DNA of 27,491 nucleotides from Synergistaceae bacterium. Its GTDB lineage: Bacteria > Synergistota > Synergistia > Synergistales > Synergistaceae. The stretch is taken from contig JAAYEY010000085.1 of NCBI GenBank assembly GCA_012728505.1, positions 1 to 27,491 of the forward strand, written 5' to 3'. The notes beneath the pieces are model-generated. The model was not told the origin of the DNA and did no database searches. It was given only the letters and a program-made list of their open reading frames with translations. This document shows, in pieces, positions 1-8,269 of the stretch (position 1 is the first letter of the stretch; each line of letters begins with the position of its first letter). The position numbers were made by a program, and so were the translations under genes.

Positions 1-591
1 GACAATGCCGGTACAGAGTTTATCTCGATCATGTTTGAGATGAAAAACGAAAGTGATGAGACCTCGACCAAGAAGAAGAATGAGGACTTCTTCAAAGAAC
101 TTGACAAAGATCGTAATGAAAAAGGCTGTGAGTACGCGGTACTAGTGTCTTTGTTAGAACCAAACAATGAACTTTACAATGGCGGTATCGTTGATGTTTC
201 TTACCGCTACCCCAAAATGTATGTCATCCGACCGCAGTTCCTCATCCCAATGATTACTTTGCTGCGTAATGCGGCCCAGAACTCGCTGAAATACAAGACT
301 GAACTTGCTTTAGTGAAGGCGCAGAACATCGATATCGCTGATTTCGAGGGCGAGCTTGATAATTTCAAGAATGCTTTCGGCAAGAACTATGATCTTGCCT
401 CAAAGCGGTTCCAAACAGCGATTGAAGAAATCGACAAGTCTATCGACCACCTGCAGAAGACGAAGGAAGCATTGCTGAGTACAGACCGCAATCTCCGCCT
501 TGCCAACGACAAAGCACAGGATGTGACAATCAAGAAATTGACGCGCGGCAACCCGACAATGGCAGCAAAATTTGAAGAGCTTAAGAAATAG
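1..591 (+). CDS. DUF2130 domain protein, C-terminal part (5' end outside window)
   Basis: The reading frame is open from base 1, so the gene begins upstream and the Met codon at 31 is internal. The visible 196 residues match what I recall of the DUF2130 family: an FEMKNE...[15 protein letters not shown] segment, then a [12 protein letters not shown] strand, [13 protein letters not shown], and a long amphipathic helical tail rich in Lys, Glu and Asp (about the last 90 residues) that may be coiled coil. The function of this family is not established; members usually pair a long N-terminal coiled coil with this conserved C-terminal domain. The gene ends with TAG and is followed by about 370 bp of non-coding, repeat-bearing DNA, so it is not co-transcribed in any obvious way with the nitroreductase. 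Family assignment is from memory of conserved blocks. Confidence 0.8.
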   Translation, partial: DNAGTEFISIMFEMKNESDETSTKKKNEDFFKELDKDRNEKGCEYAVLVSLLEPNNELYNGGIVDVSYRYPKMYVIRPQFLIPMITLLRNAAQNSLKYKTELALVKAQNIDIADFEGELDNFKNAFGKNYDLASKRFQTAIEEIDKSIDHLQKTKEALLSTDRNLRLANDKAQDVTIKKLTRGNPTMAAKFEELKK

Positions 592-616
592 GACTCCGAC
601 TAGAAGCAGCCAGCAT

Positions 617-641
617 GGGGTCAGACCAACACAATTGACAA
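617..641 (+). repeat. 25-bp direct repeat, copy 1 (GGGGTCAGACC...)
   Basis: This begins GGGGTCAGACC and ends ACACAATTGACAA. A second copy at 740-764 differs at one base (A to T after the GGGGTCAGACC part). The two copies are 123 bp apart and bracket a hairpin-repeat module. GGGGTCAG-type sequences are, as I recall, often found at the edges of small elements moved by Y1 (REP-associated) transposases; no transposase is present here, so that link is inference. Confidence 0.7.
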
Positions 642-660
642 GATGTGTAGAACTTACAAT

Positions 661-736
661 CGCTTCACTATCGCTCACGCTGGACGTTTTTCCAGCAGTT
701 TCACAATTGCTTCCCGCGGCTGTTTTTAGCCGCAGT
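661..736 (+). repeat. Hairpin-repeat module (GCTTCAC family), solitary unit
   Basis: The unit starts with GCTTCACTATCGCTCAC (662-678) and carries two perfect 6-bp hairpins. The first is GCTGGA/TCCAGC at 679-696 with a CGTTTT loop. The second is GCGGCT/AGCCGC at 716-733 with a GTTTTT loop, followed by AGT. The same architecture, a repeated TTCAC motif in front of small stem-loops ending in CAGT, recurs at 17415-17791. It lies between two 25-bp direct repeats. I see no coding signal: open frames here are short, unrelated to known families and consist mostly of translated repeat. The remaining gap up to the promoter at 853 (765-852) holds only AT-rich DNA with nothing I can name. Confidence 0.7.
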
Positions 737-739
737 ATC

Positions 740-764
740 GGGGTCAGACCTACACAATTGACAA
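740..764 (+). repeat. 25-bp direct repeat, copy 2 (GGGGTCAGACC...)
   Basis: This is the second copy of the repeat at 617-641, identical in 24 of 25 bases and in the same orientation. It starts 7 bp after the second hairpin of the enclosed module. Confidence 0.7.
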
Positions 765-852
765 ATCCAGAAAATTTTTTAATCGTCTTCTTGTCCACTT
801 GTTAATCAAAACTAGTGTTTGGTTCCGTTTTGTTGTGTAAACAATAAGTAAA

Positions 853-880
853 TTTACAAGTGTTTTAATTTTCTTATAAT
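853..880 (+). promoter_or_regulatory. Sigma70-type promoter for the nitroreductase gene
   Basis: TTTACA (853-858) and a perfect TATAAT (875-880) are separated by 16 bp in AT-rich DNA. Initiation would fall near 886, giving a leader of about 78 nt before the ATG at 964. Confidence 0.55.
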
Positions 881-963
881 GATATATTCATGAAGTTCGG
901 TAAGTATGTTCATTGTCTATTTCGTTTCTATTTTTGCTTATAAAAATGATCGGGGGGATAATC

Positions 964-1566
964 ATGGAAAAGAAGTTTTTTGAAGCTGTTAAAATCAGAA
1001 GGTCTCATTACGGGTTGACAAAGGAAAAGATTGTTAGCGAAGAAAAGATATTGGAAATAGTAAAAGAAACTCTTACTCATACTCCTTCAGCCTTTAACTC
1101 GCAGAGCTCACGGATGGTAGTTCTTTTTGACGGAGAAAGTGACAAGCTTTGGGATATAGTAAAGGAAGAGCTGAGAAAGATAGTCTCTGAGAAAGCCTTC
1201 CCGAAGACAGAAAAGAAGATTGAGGAGTCTTTCAAGAGCGGATACGGAACAATCCTATTTTTCGAAGATATGGATGTTGTCGAGGGACTTCAGGAAAGAT
1301 TCCCCCGTTACAAGGATAATTTCCCTGTATGGTCGGATCATTCTGCAGGAATGCACCAGTTCGTAGTGTGGACAGCCCTCTCTGCAGCAGGTCTTGGAGC
1401 ATCGCTTCAGCATTATAACCCTGTAATCGACGAGGCCGTCAAGAAAGAATGGAACATCTCTGACAAATGGAAGTTATTGGCTCAGATGCCCTTCGGCAAA
1501 CCTATTGATGTTCCTGAAGAAAAAGAAGTAATACCTTTGGAAAAAAGGATGAAAGTCTACATATAA
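964..1566 (+). CDS. Nitroreductase family protein, Frm2-like
   Basis: This is a 200-residue flavin-dependent NAD(P)H oxidoreductase of the nitroreductase fold. It matches the Frm2/Hbn1-like subgroup: RRSHYGL near the N terminus, the HTPSAFNSQS FMN-binding block (about residues 39-48), SGYGTILFFED, a WSDHSAGMHQFVVWTAL helix, GLGASLQHYNP, and a C-terminal MPFGKP block. Members are soluble FMN homodimers that reduce nitroaromatics or quinones; the natural substrate is not predictable. I start at ATG 964 because GGGGGG at 952-957 is well spaced; an upstream in-frame start at 913 would add a 17-residue extension foreign to the family. The gene stands alone, with its own promoter upstream and a terminator at 1650-1686. 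Confidence 0.88.
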   Translation: MEKKFFEAVKIRRSHYGLTKEKIVSEEKILEIVKETLTHTPSAFNSQSSRMVVLFDGESDKLWDIVKEELRKIVSEKAFPKTEKKIEESFKSGYGTILFFEDMDVVEGLQERFPRYKDNFPVWSDHSAGMHQFVVWTALSAAGLGASLQHYNPVIDEAVKKEWNISDKWKLLAQMPFGKPIDVPEEKEVIPLEKRMKVYI

Positions 1567-1649
1567 AAACTTTAAAGTTGTGATAGGCTCTTATAAAACA
1601 GCAATTACGCTTTCACAGAAACGAGTGAGAGTTTGCTATGACGAAAGAG

Positions 1650-1686
1650 AGGCATCCGGTCTTACTCCGGTTGTGCCTTCTTTTTG
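1650..1686 (+). terminator. Rho-independent terminator downstream of the nitroreductase
   Basis: The stem has outer arms AGGCA (1650-1654) and TGCCT (1674-1678) and inner CCGG/CCGG pairing, followed by TCTTTTTGT. It ends transcription from the nitroreductase gene. Its downstream arm overlaps the proposed -35 of the tig promoter. Confidence 0.6.
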
Positions 1687-1699
1687 TCTGTGATAAAAT
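1671..1699 (+). promoter_or_regulatory. Candidate promoter for the tig-clpP-clpX-lon block
   Basis: An extended -10, TGA-TAAAAT (1691-1699), lies 17 bp downstream of TTGTGC (1671-1676), a partial match to TTGACA. Initiation near 1706 would leave a leader of about 40 nt before the TTG start of tig. No CIRCE element is visible nearby. Confidence 0.4.
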
Positions 1700-1747
1700 A
1701 TTAGGGTTATTGTCAGGAAAAGGCAAAACCGAAAGGGGTAGTATAAA

Positions 1748-3163
1748 TTGAAAACAGAGGTTGTTTCACAGGAAAAAAATATTATCGTTTTAAAAGCCCT
1801 GTACGATACCGAAGAGGTCGGACAGGCAATAGATAAAACGATTAAGGGTCTTTCTAAGAAAGCCGACATTAAAGGCTTCCGTAAAGGACACGTGCCACCC
1901 AAGACGATAGAGCTCTATTTCGGCATGAAGGGTATCTGTGCCGAAACACTGGAAAGAATAGTACCGGAAGCCATCGATAAGATGATCGAAGAGTATGAGC
2001 TCAGCCTTATAGCAGAACCTAATGTCGAGCCCTGTGAACTTAAGGAGAACGAAGAATTTACCCTTCAGGTGACCTTCGAAGTAACCCCTGAGGTCTCCCT
2101 TCCTGACATAGAAACGATTGATACTGTTAAAACCATATACGCCCCTACAGAAGAGATGAGAGACGAGAACATCTCCCGCCTGCTTGAGGCCAGCAGTGAG
2201 ATTGTACCGACTTACGAAGAGAGAGAGATCACAAAGGATGATTTTGTTTCTGTAAAATACACCTCCTCCTTGGTAGATCAGGACGGTACCGCAAGTGAGA
2301 TAGAAAAAGACCAGAAAACTGAGATCGATCTTGGACAAGGAAACATGAGGCCCGAGGTAATCGATTCTATCGTTGGTAAAAAACCTGGTGACACAGCAAC
2401 AGTAGAATTCATAGTGGAAGAAGATTCTCAAAACAAGGAACTCGCTGGCAAAAAAACACGCTATGAACTAGAGATACTTGGAATAATGAAAAAAAGCACT
2501 CCTGAGCTGACTGACGAAACAGTTGTCGAGATTACTCAGTCGAAGCATAAGACTGTTGAAGAATTTAAGGAAGAAGTAATGAAACAGCTTAAAGCCGCCG
2601 CAGAGCAGCATAGTCTGGACAGCCTTAAGGATTCCGCCGTAGACAAACTCTGCAGTCTTTCAGTAGTCGAGCTTCCTGAAAGCCTTCTCGAAAAGCAGAA
2701 ACAGGTAATGAGAGAAGACCAGGCGGCCCGAATCAAGAAAGATTCCGGCATGGAAATGGATGATTTTTTTGAAAAGAGCGGCATGGACAAGGAATCATAT
2801 GAAAAGGAACTTGATGACGCTGTGAAGGTCATTGTTAAGAGAGCTCTCGTCCTTGAGGCCTTAGCTGACGCCAACGATATAGAGTGGACACCTGAGGAAC
2901 TCAATGCCGAAATAACCCGACTAGCAATTAGTTCACGCATCGATCCTAAAAAACTTCATGATTACATATATGAGGACAGGAGCAGGCTGTTTGAACTTGC
3001 TGAGAAAATACGAAACCGTAAGACGGTAGATTTCCTCATCACAAAAGTAAAAGTCACTGAGCAGGAAGAGGATAAAGCCGAAGCTGAAAAGGAAGATAAA
3101 GCCGAAGCTGAAAAAGAAGTAAAAACCGAAACTGAAAAAGAAGACAAAGAAAATAAAGAATAG
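1748..3163 (+). CDS. tig: Trigger factor, ribosome-associated chaperone/prolyl isomerase
   Basis: This 471-residue protein has the three-part trigger factor layout. The N-terminal ribosome-binding domain carries the GFRKGHVPP signature (about residues 38-46), which docks on L23 at the exit tunnel. A FKBP-type middle domain follows (about 155-245, with [14 protein letters not shown] and [10 protein letters not shown]). The rest is a helical C-terminal chaperone domain. The start is TTG: GAAAGGGG at 1731-1738 is correctly spaced, and no ATG lies nearby in frame before the conserved N terminus. An unusual feature is the highly charged C-terminal tail made of an eight-residue repeat (see 3068-3160), absent from typical trigger factors. 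It lies 40 bp upstream of clpP, a common pairing that links folding with degradation. Confidence 0.96.
   Translation: MKTEVVSQEKNIIVLKALYDTEEVGQAIDKTIKGLSKKADIKGFRKGHVPPKTIELYFGMKGICAETLERIVPEAIDKMIEEYELSLIAEPNVEPCELKENEEFTLQVTFEVTPEVSLPDIETIDTVKTIYAPTEEMRDENISRLLEASSEIVPTYEEREITKDDFVSVKYTSSLVDQDGTASEIEKDQKTEIDLGQGNMRPEVIDSIVGKKPGDTATVEFIVEEDSQNKELAGKKTRYELEILGIMKKSTPELTDETVVEITQSKHKTVEEFKEEVMKQLKAAAEQHSLDSLKDSAVDKLCSLSVVELPESLLEKQKQVMREDQAARIKKDSGMEMDDFFEKSGMDKESYEKELDDAVKVIVKRALVLEALADANDIEWTPEELNAEITRLAISSRIDPKKLHDYIYEDRSRLFELAEKIRNRKTVDFLITKVKVTEQEEDKAEAEKEDKAEAEKEVKTETEKEDKENKE
3068..3160 (+). repeat. 24-bp in-frame tandem repeat encoding the EDKAEAEK tail of Tig
   Basis: Three 24-bp units (3068-3091, 3092-3115, 3116-3139) and a degenerate partial unit (3140-3160) end just before the tig stop. 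The first two encode EDKAEAEK exactly; the third reads EVKTETEK. The tail is low-complexity, likely disordered or helical, and alternates acidic and Lys residues. The near-identity of units 1 and 2 suggests recent slippage expansion. Confidence 0.85.
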
Positions 3164-3203
3164 TGTCTTCCCAACAGTTTACTTTGAAAGGAGAGAACAT
3201 AAC

Positions 3204-3788
3204 TTGTCTTATTTAATTCCAATGGTAGTCGAACAATCCGGAAGAGGAGAACGTTCGTATGACATATACAGCAGGCTTTTAAAGGACAGGATAATATTCC
3301 TGGGGACCGCTATCGATGATGAGGTAGCAAATCTCATAGTTGCCCAGCTTCTTTTCCTTGAAAGTGAAGACCCAGAAAAGGAAGTTTTTATTTACATCAA
3401 CAGCCCCGGGGGAGTAGTTTCCGCTGGTTTGGCCATATATGACACGATGCAGTATATTAAATCACCTGTATCTACGATATGCACAGGCCAGGCGGCAAGC
3501 ATGGCTGCTGTCCTTCTGGCAGCGGGTTCAGATGGGAAGAGAATTGCGCTCCCGAATTCACGCGTAATGATACACCAGCCAATGGGCGGAACAAGGGGAC
3601 AGGTCTCAGATATCCAAATACACGCAAAGGAAATTCTAAAGGTCAGAGAGAGGTTAAACGAAATACTTGCAAAGCACACAAAACAACCTCTGACTACTAT
3701 TGAAACAGATACGGACAGAGATTTTTTCATGTCGGCAGAAGAAGCGGTTAAGTACGGAATAGTTGACAAAATAATTGAAAAGCGCTGA
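3204..3788 (+). CDS. clpP: ATP-dependent Clp protease proteolytic subunit
   Basis: ClpP is the barrel-forming serine protease that degrades substrates unfolded by ClpX. All hallmarks are present in 194 residues: Ser99 in GQAASMAA, His124 in MIHQP, Asp173 in DTDRDFF, and the INSPGG oxyanion-hole strand (65-70). Length is typical for an unprocessed bacterial ClpP. Translation starts at TTG 3204: AAAGGAG (3187-3193) is 10 nt upstream, and [25 protein letters not shown] is the standard N terminus. The preceding gene is tig and clpX follows after a strong hairpin, so the three likely share transcripts. Confidence 0.97.
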   Translation: MSYLIPMVVEQSGRGERSYDIYSRLLKDRIIFLGTAIDDEVANLIVAQLLFLESEDPEKEVFIYINSPGGVVSAGLAIYDTMQYIKSPVSTICTGQAASMAAVLLAAGSDGKRIALPNSRVMIHQPMGGTRGQVSDIQIHAKEILKVRERLNEILAKHTKQPLTTIETDTDRDFFMSAEEAVKYGIVDKIIEKR

Positions 3789-3802
3789 GCTTTATAAAAA
3801 TT

Positions 3803-3830
3803 TCAGGGGATTCCTTCTGGGATCCCCTGA
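3803..3830 (+). terminator. Strong hairpin between clpP and clpX (attenuator or processing site)
   Basis: TCAGGGGATTCC and GGGATCCCCTGA form a 12-bp stem (one G-T pair) around a TTCT loop. The downstream bases, TTCAAATCTC, lack a real U tract, so it would be a weak terminator at best. It may partially terminate, or protect the 3' end of a tig-clpP message and so set a higher clpP than clpX level. No convincing separate promoter is visible between it and clpX. Confidence 0.5.
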
Positions 3831-3897
3831 TTCAAATCTCAAGAGAAGCTCTTGCTGTAATAAATATGAGAGCACAATTTGACAGAGGTGCATGATA

Positions 3898-5220
3898 TTG
3901 TACGATAAAACCAACAATAACAAGGAAAATAATAACCGTAGAAAGCTTAAATGCTCATTCTGCGGCAAGACTCAGGACGAGGTGGCAAAGCTTATAGCCG
4001 GTCCTGCAAATACATTTATCTGCTCAGACTGTATCCAGCTCTGCAACGTGATACTTAGGGATGATAAAGACATGCCATCCTTCATCAACGATACCGCTAG
4101 TAAGAAGAAGCCGGATTATACTTCCGTTCCGGTGCTGGATAAACTTCTAAGGCCGAGGGAGATCAAGAACTTCTTGGACCAGTATGTTATTGGCCAGGAT
4201 CACGCAAAGAAGGTCCTCTCTGTTGCCGTATACAACCATTATCAGCGTATAACCAACCTATCAAGCGAGGATGATGAGGTTGAACTGCCAAAGAGCAATG
4301 TCCTGCTTGTCGGTCCCACAGGAAGCGGCAAAACTCTGCTTGCGCAGACGCTGGCTAAGATGCTTAATGTTCCTTTTGCCATGACAGACGCTACCACTCT
4401 AACTGAAGCCGGTTATGTCGGCGAAGATGTCGAAAACATTCTACTCCGACTTCTGCAGGCTGCCGATTATGATATTCCTGCAGCCGAGCGGGGGATTATT
4501 TACATTGATGAGATAGACAAAATCTCGCGCAAGTCAGAGGCTGTCTCAATTACACGAGATGTGTCAGGCGAAGGAGTACAGCAAGCACTGCTTAAAATAA
4601 TAGAAGGCACTATCGCCAATATCCCGCCAAAGGGCGGCAGGAAACATCCCAGCCAAGAAATGATACCGATGGACACGAGCAACATCCTATTTATTTGCGG
4701 AGGTGCTTTTGACGGATTGGAAAAGATTATAGCCAAACGAAGCAATGAGAAATCACTTGGCTTTGGCGGGGATTTATCTAAAAACCTGAATCAAAAGTTA
4801 TCTTACGAGCTTCTAAAGCAGCTGCAGCCAGATGACCTGCGTACCTTTGGCTTTATCCCCGAATTTATTGGGAGGCTGCCTGTACTTGTAGCTCTTGAAG
4901 CTCTAACAAAAGAAGCCCTCGTAAGAATACTTCTTGAACCTAAAAACGCGCCACTAAAGCAGTATAAGAAGCTTTTCTCCTTGGAGGACATAGAACTCGT
5001 TTTCACTGATGATGCCGTCTCCATGATCGCGGAAAAAGGAGAGAAACTGAATACAGGAGCAAGGGGTCTGAGGACAGTCCTTGAGTCTCTTATGCTGGAC
5101 ATGCAGTATGAGCTTCCCGAGAAAACAACCGGGATCAAAAAGCTCGTTGTTACAAAAGAAGTTGTAAGCGGTAAGAAAAAACCGATCCCGTCTGTAAAAG
5201 ACGAGAAAGAAGCAATTTAA
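3898..5220 (+). CDS. clpX: ATP-dependent Clp protease ATP-binding subunit ClpX
   Basis: ClpX is the AAA+ hexameric unfoldase that feeds ClpP. Counting from the TTG at 3898 (440 residues), the N-terminal zinc domain has Cys19, Cys22, Cys42 and Cys45. Walker A GPTGSGKT is at 139-146, pore loop GYVG at 172-175, and Walker B IIYIDE at 200-205. A LGF tripeptide in EKSLGFGG is the ClpP-docking loop, and GARGLR is sensor 2. An in-frame ATG exists at 3892, but the ribosome site AGAGGTG (3884-3890) ends only 1 nt before it and 7 nt before TTG 3898, so I prefer TTG; the proteins differ by two residues. The TAA stop overlaps the lon ATG by one base. Confidence 0.96.
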   Translation: MYDKTNNNKENNNRRKLKCSFCGKTQDEVAKLIAGPANTFICSDCIQLCNVILRDDKDMPSFINDTASKKKPDYTSVPVLDKLLRPREIKNFLDQYVIGQDHAKKVLSVAVYNHYQRITNLSSEDDEVELPKSNVLLVGPTGSGKTLLAQTLAKMLNVPFAMTDATTLTEAGYVGEDVENILLRLLQAADYDIPAAERGIIYIDEIDKISRKSEAVSITRDVSGEGVQQALLKIIEGTIANIPPKGGRKHPSQEMIPMDTSNILFICGGAFDGLEKIIAKRSNEKSLGFGGDLSKNLNQKLSYELLKQLQPDDLRTFGFIPEFIGRLPVLVALEALTKEALVRILLEPKNAPLKQYKKLFSLEDIELVFTDDAVSMIAEKGEKLNTGARGLRTVLESLMLDMQYELPEKTTGIKKLVVTKEVVSGKKKPIPSVKDEKEAI

Positions 5221-7544
5221 TGCTTGTTCATCCTGTTGTACCTGTAAGGGACATGGTTATCCCCCCTGGTGTCATAGCTCCGCTCTTTGTTGGCAGGCCT
5301 CGTTCAGCTCGTGCTCTTGAAGAGGCTAATATAAAGGGACACCTGGTCTTTATAACAGCTCAAAAGAATTCTTTGACAGACAACCCCGAACCTGAAGATC
5401 TAAACAAGATAGGTACCCTCTGCAAAGTCCTACAGATAGTGCGCATGCCCGACGGAACCATTAAGGCAGTGCTTGAGGGAGGCTGGAGATGCAAGGTACT
5501 CCACTTCATTTCAGGAGATAGTTTCCTTGAGGCAGAAATAGAGAAGATTCCATCGACAAACACAGCCCATACTAACCAGACAGAGGCCCTTCGCAGAGCT
5601 GTGCTTTCTGAGTTTGAATCATATGTAAAATTAAACCTTAAAATCCCTGACGAAGTAATTCATTCAGCTGAAAACATAGCTAACATTGATCTTTTTGCCG
5701 ACTTGGTCGCTTCATACACCCTTTTGAAGCATGATGACAAGCAAAAATTACTGGAAACATCAGACCTTATCGAACGTCTTCGCAGTTTGCTCGCCATATT
5801 AATGAGAGAAAACGAATTTCTCAAGATGGAGCATGATATACAGGAAAAAGTAAGAGGCGAGATGGATAAGGGACAGAAGCAATATTACCTTAGAGAACAA
5901 CTTAAAATCATCCAGCAAGAATTGGGGGATGACAGCCCATTTTCTGAAATTGAAGAGCTTCGTTCGAAAGCTGCTGCCGCTGAGATGCCGGAAGAAGCCA
6001 AAGAGAAGGTCATGCGCGAGCTTGACCGCTATTCCCGGATGGCCCCAATCTCACCGGAAGCAACTGTTTCAAGGACTTACATAGAATGGCTGCTGGATAT
6101 CCCATGGAACATCTCATCTGAGGACCACCTTAACCTGAAAGATGCGCGCAAGATCCTAGATAGGGACCATTATGGTCTTGATGAGGTCAAAGAGCGCATG
6201 CTCGAGTTTTTAGCGGTAAGAAGTCTCGCCGCAGAGAACATGAGGGCTCAGGTGCTCTGCTTTATCGGGCCACCGGGAGTCGGAAAGACCTCTTTAGGCA
6301 AGTCCATAGCCAGAACAATGGGCAAAAAATTTGTTAGTATGTCTCTAGGCGGAATGCGTGATGAGGCTGAGATACGAGGCCACAGAAGGACCTACGTTGG
6401 AGCGCTACCCGGAAGAATAATACAGAAAATTAAAGCTGCGGGTACGAATAATCCCGTGCTTTTGATGGATGAGATAGACAAGATAGGCAATGATTTTAGG
6501 GGTGACCCTGCAGCAGCTCTCCTCGAAGTCCTTGATCCGGAGCAGAACTGCAACTTCACAGACAATTTCCTTGAGATATCCTTTGACCTCAGCAAGGTCA
6601 TGTTTATTACAACAGCAAACAGCACATCAACAATACCCAAGCCTCTTCTTGACAGGATGGAAATCATATCACTGCCGGGTTACTTAGCCGAAGAAAAGGT
6701 AAAGATTGCCAAAAAACATCTGTTGCCAAGGATACTTAAAGAACACGGACTTACGAAGAAAAATATGACTGTCCCAGATGCTACTATAAATAATATCATC
6801 ACAGCTTATACGATGGAAGCTGGGGTAAGAAATCTTGACAGGCAGCTTTCTAAAGTCGCAAGAAAGGTCGCAACTGAGATTGCAAGCGGCCTAACACCAA
6901 GTGAGACAAAGAAACCGATCAAAATTACCAAAGAGCTGATGAAAAAGATGTTGGGCGCTCCCAAGCTGCATACTACAAGGATACCCAAAGAAGACCCTAC
7001 AGGGACAGCCCTCGGGCTTGCCTGGACCGAGGCAGGAGGAGCAGTCATCCTCATAGAATCAGCGATAATGGAAGGTAACGGAACTGTCTCCTATACGGGA
7101 AATCTTGGGGATATTATGCAAGAATCTGCTCAGACTGCACTGGCATATTTAAGGTCGAACGCAGCCACTTTTGGACTTGAAAACTTTGAATGGAAGAAGA
7201 AAGACATACACATACATGTCCCCGAAGGAGCGGTACCAAAGGATGGGCCTTCCGCTGGAATCACACTTGCTTTGTCACTCTGTTCAGCTCTTACGGGCAG
7301 AAAGGTAGACGCATCCTATGCAATGACCGGAGAGATGACCCTTCACGGAGATGTATTGCCAATCGGTGGAGTCAGAGAAAAGATTCTTGCTGCCAAGAGA
7401 CTTGGTATCAAAAAATTAATACTGCCCGAAGACAACAAGCCGGATGTCGAAGAACTCGGTGAATGGATGAAATCAGGCATGACGCTAAATTATGTTTCTA
7501 AAATAACCAGCGTATTCCAAATGGCGCTGAAGCAGGGAAAATAA
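5220..7544 (+). CDS. lon: ATP-dependent protease Lon (LonA type)
   Basis: Lon degrades misfolded and regulatory proteins as a cytosolic hexamer. The 774 residues hold an N-terminal LON substrate-binding domain (about 1-190), a coiled-coil linker, an AAA+ module with Walker A GPPGVGKT at 350-357 and Walker B VLLMDEIDK, and a C-terminal protease domain. The catalytic dyad is Ser678 in KDGPSAG and Lys721 in VREKILAAKR, with the family's usual 43-residue spacing. The conserved MSLGGMRDEAEIRGHRRTYVGA block is complete. The start is an ATG sharing its A with the clpX stop (TAATG), implying coupled translation. Placement after clpX is widespread in Firmicutes-like operons, where engB commonly follows as here. 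Confidence 0.97.
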   Translation: MLVHPVVPVRDMVIPPGVIAPLFVGRPRSARALEEANIKGHLVFITAQKNSLTDNPEPEDLNKIGTLCKVLQIVRMPDGTIKAVLEGGWRCKVLHFISGDSFLEAEIEKIPSTNTAHTNQTEALRRAVLSEFESYVKLNLKIPDEVIHSAENIANIDLFADLVASYTLLKHDDKQKLLETSDLIERLRSLLAILMRENEFLKMEHDIQEKVRGEMDKGQKQYYLREQLKIIQQELGDDSPFSEIEELRSKAAAAEMPEEAKEKVMRELDRYSRMAPISPEATVSRTYIEWLLDIPWNISSEDHLNLKDARKILDRDHYGLDEVKERMLEFLAVRSLAAENMRAQVLCFIGPPGVGKTSLGKSIARTMGKKFVSMSLGGMRDEAEIRGHRRTYVGALPGRIIQKIKAAGTNNPVLLMDEIDKIGNDFRGDPAAALLEVLDPEQNCNFTDNFLEISFDLSKVMFITTANSTSTIPKPLLDRMEIISLPGYLAEEKVKIAKKHLLPRILKEHGLTKKNMTVPDATINNIITAYTMEAGVRNLDRQLSKVARKVATEIASGLTPSETKKPIKITKELMKKMLGAPKLHTTRIPKEDPTGTALGLAWTEAGGAVILIESAIMEGNGTVSYTGNLGDIMQESAQTALAYLRSNAATFGLENFEWKKKDIHIHVPEGAVPKDGPSAGITLALSLCSALTGRKVDASYAMTGEMTLHGDVLPIGGVREKILAAKRLGIKKLILPEDNKPDVEELGEWMKSGMTLNYVSKITSVFQMALKQGK

Positions 7545-7545
7545 G

Positions 7546-8169
7546 ATGGCATCATGGAAATCAGAACTATACTGCACTGCTTTTACCAAGCAGCAACTAC
7601 CTCCACCAGAGAGCAATGAGGTAGTTTTTGTCGGACGTTCAAACGTCGGAAAATCCACCCTTATAAACGCGCTTCTTGGAAGAAAGATAGCCAAAGTAAG
7701 CTCAAAGCCCGGCAAGACCAGAAGTATAAACTTCTATAAAGTCTCTGCAGAGGAAGATAATTTCACACTAGTGGACTTACCCGGTTATGGATATGCTGCC
7801 AGAGGAATGAGCGAACGCAAAACATGGTGGAGACTTATAGAGGATTATTTCAGTTCAGAAAGACCAATCAGCTTTGTCATACACCTTATGGATTTCAGGC
7901 ACGGTCCTCTTGCTAATGATAATGAACTGACAGCTTGGCTTGATGGAATTGATATGCAAAGACTTGTCGTTTTTACAAAAGGAGATAAAATATCTCCCGG
8001 GAAAACAAAAGGTATCTATCAACAATACGTCAGAGCTGACCTTGAATCAATACTTCCTCCCTTTATAACTTCAGGTACCAATGACAGAGAGATGGAAATT
8101 TTGAGAAAAGGTATAAGAGACATTATCAAAGAGATCGAAAAAGTGAACCAGGCAAAGGCAAAAAAATGA
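7546..8169 (+). CDS. engB: Ribosome biogenesis GTP-binding protein EngB/YsxC
   Basis: This 207-residue TRAFAC GTPase is needed for late 50S subunit assembly in species studied. G1 is GRSNVGKS (30-37), the G2 Thr lies in GKTRSINF, G3 is DLPGYG (77-82), and G4 is TKGDK (144-148), with TSGT near the end as the likely G5. The ATG is one base after the lon stop, with AGGGA about 9 nt upstream inside the end of lon. The lon-engB pairing is classic. A basic tail (NQAKAKK) closes the protein. About 100 bp containing a hairpin separate it from valS. Confidence 0.95.
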   Translation: MASWKSELYCTAFTKQQLPPPESNEVVFVGRSNVGKSTLINALLGRKIAKVSSKPGKTRSINFYKVSAEEDNFTLVDLPGYGYAARGMSERKTWWRLIEDYFSSERPISFVIHLMDFRHGPLANDNELTAWLDGIDMQRLVVFTKGDKISPGKTKGIYQQYVRADLESILPPFITSGTNDREMEILRKGIRDIIKEIEKVNQAKAKK

Positions 8170-8229
8170 AATTGCCTGTAATCCCAATCAACCGGAACGG
8201 CCGGCTCGTAGGGATAGGCTAAAAGATCT

Positions 8230-8252
8230 GGATAATGCCACCAGGCATATCC
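8230..8252 (+). promoter_or_regulatory. Stem-loop in the valS leader
   Basis: GGAT-A-ATGCC and GGCAT-ATCC form a 9-bp stem with one bulged A and an ACCA loop. It lies just upstream of the valS ribosome site (GAGGAGG, 8256-8262). The 100-nt leader lacks the T-box consensus, so this is not a tRNA-sensing T-box. It could tune ribosome access or be incidental. Confidence 0.35.
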
Positions 8253-8269
8253 AACGAGGAGGAAAATGG

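Noticed and set aside
400..805. Open frames of 132 codons (minus, 400-798) and 77 codons (plus, 572-805)
   Set aside because: Both run through the direct repeats and hairpin module, and the minus frame also overlaps the end of the DUF2130 gene antisense. Peptide content is repeat-derived, and no start signals support them.
913..963. N-terminal extension of the nitroreductase from a start at 913
   Set aside because: The added 17 residues are hydrophobic and foreign to this soluble family, lie right behind the promoter, and lack a ribosome site, while ATG 964 has a strong one.
1567..1747. CIRCE/HrcA heat-shock operator before tig-clpP-clpX-lon
   Set aside because: I searched for the TTAGCACTC inverted repeat by eye and found none; only a terminator and an ordinary extended -10 promoter are visible.
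5360..5563. Antisense open frames inside lon, clpX, valS and other genes
   Set aside because: They are shadows of strongly supported plus-strand genes, with Ser/Arg/Leu-rich composition typical of antisense frames and no ribosome sites or conserved motifs.
8170..8269. T-box riboswitch or tRNA gene before valS
   Set aside because: There is no T-box antiterminator consensus, no terminator with U tract, and no tRNA T-arm or cloverleaf, despite a GCCACCA string.
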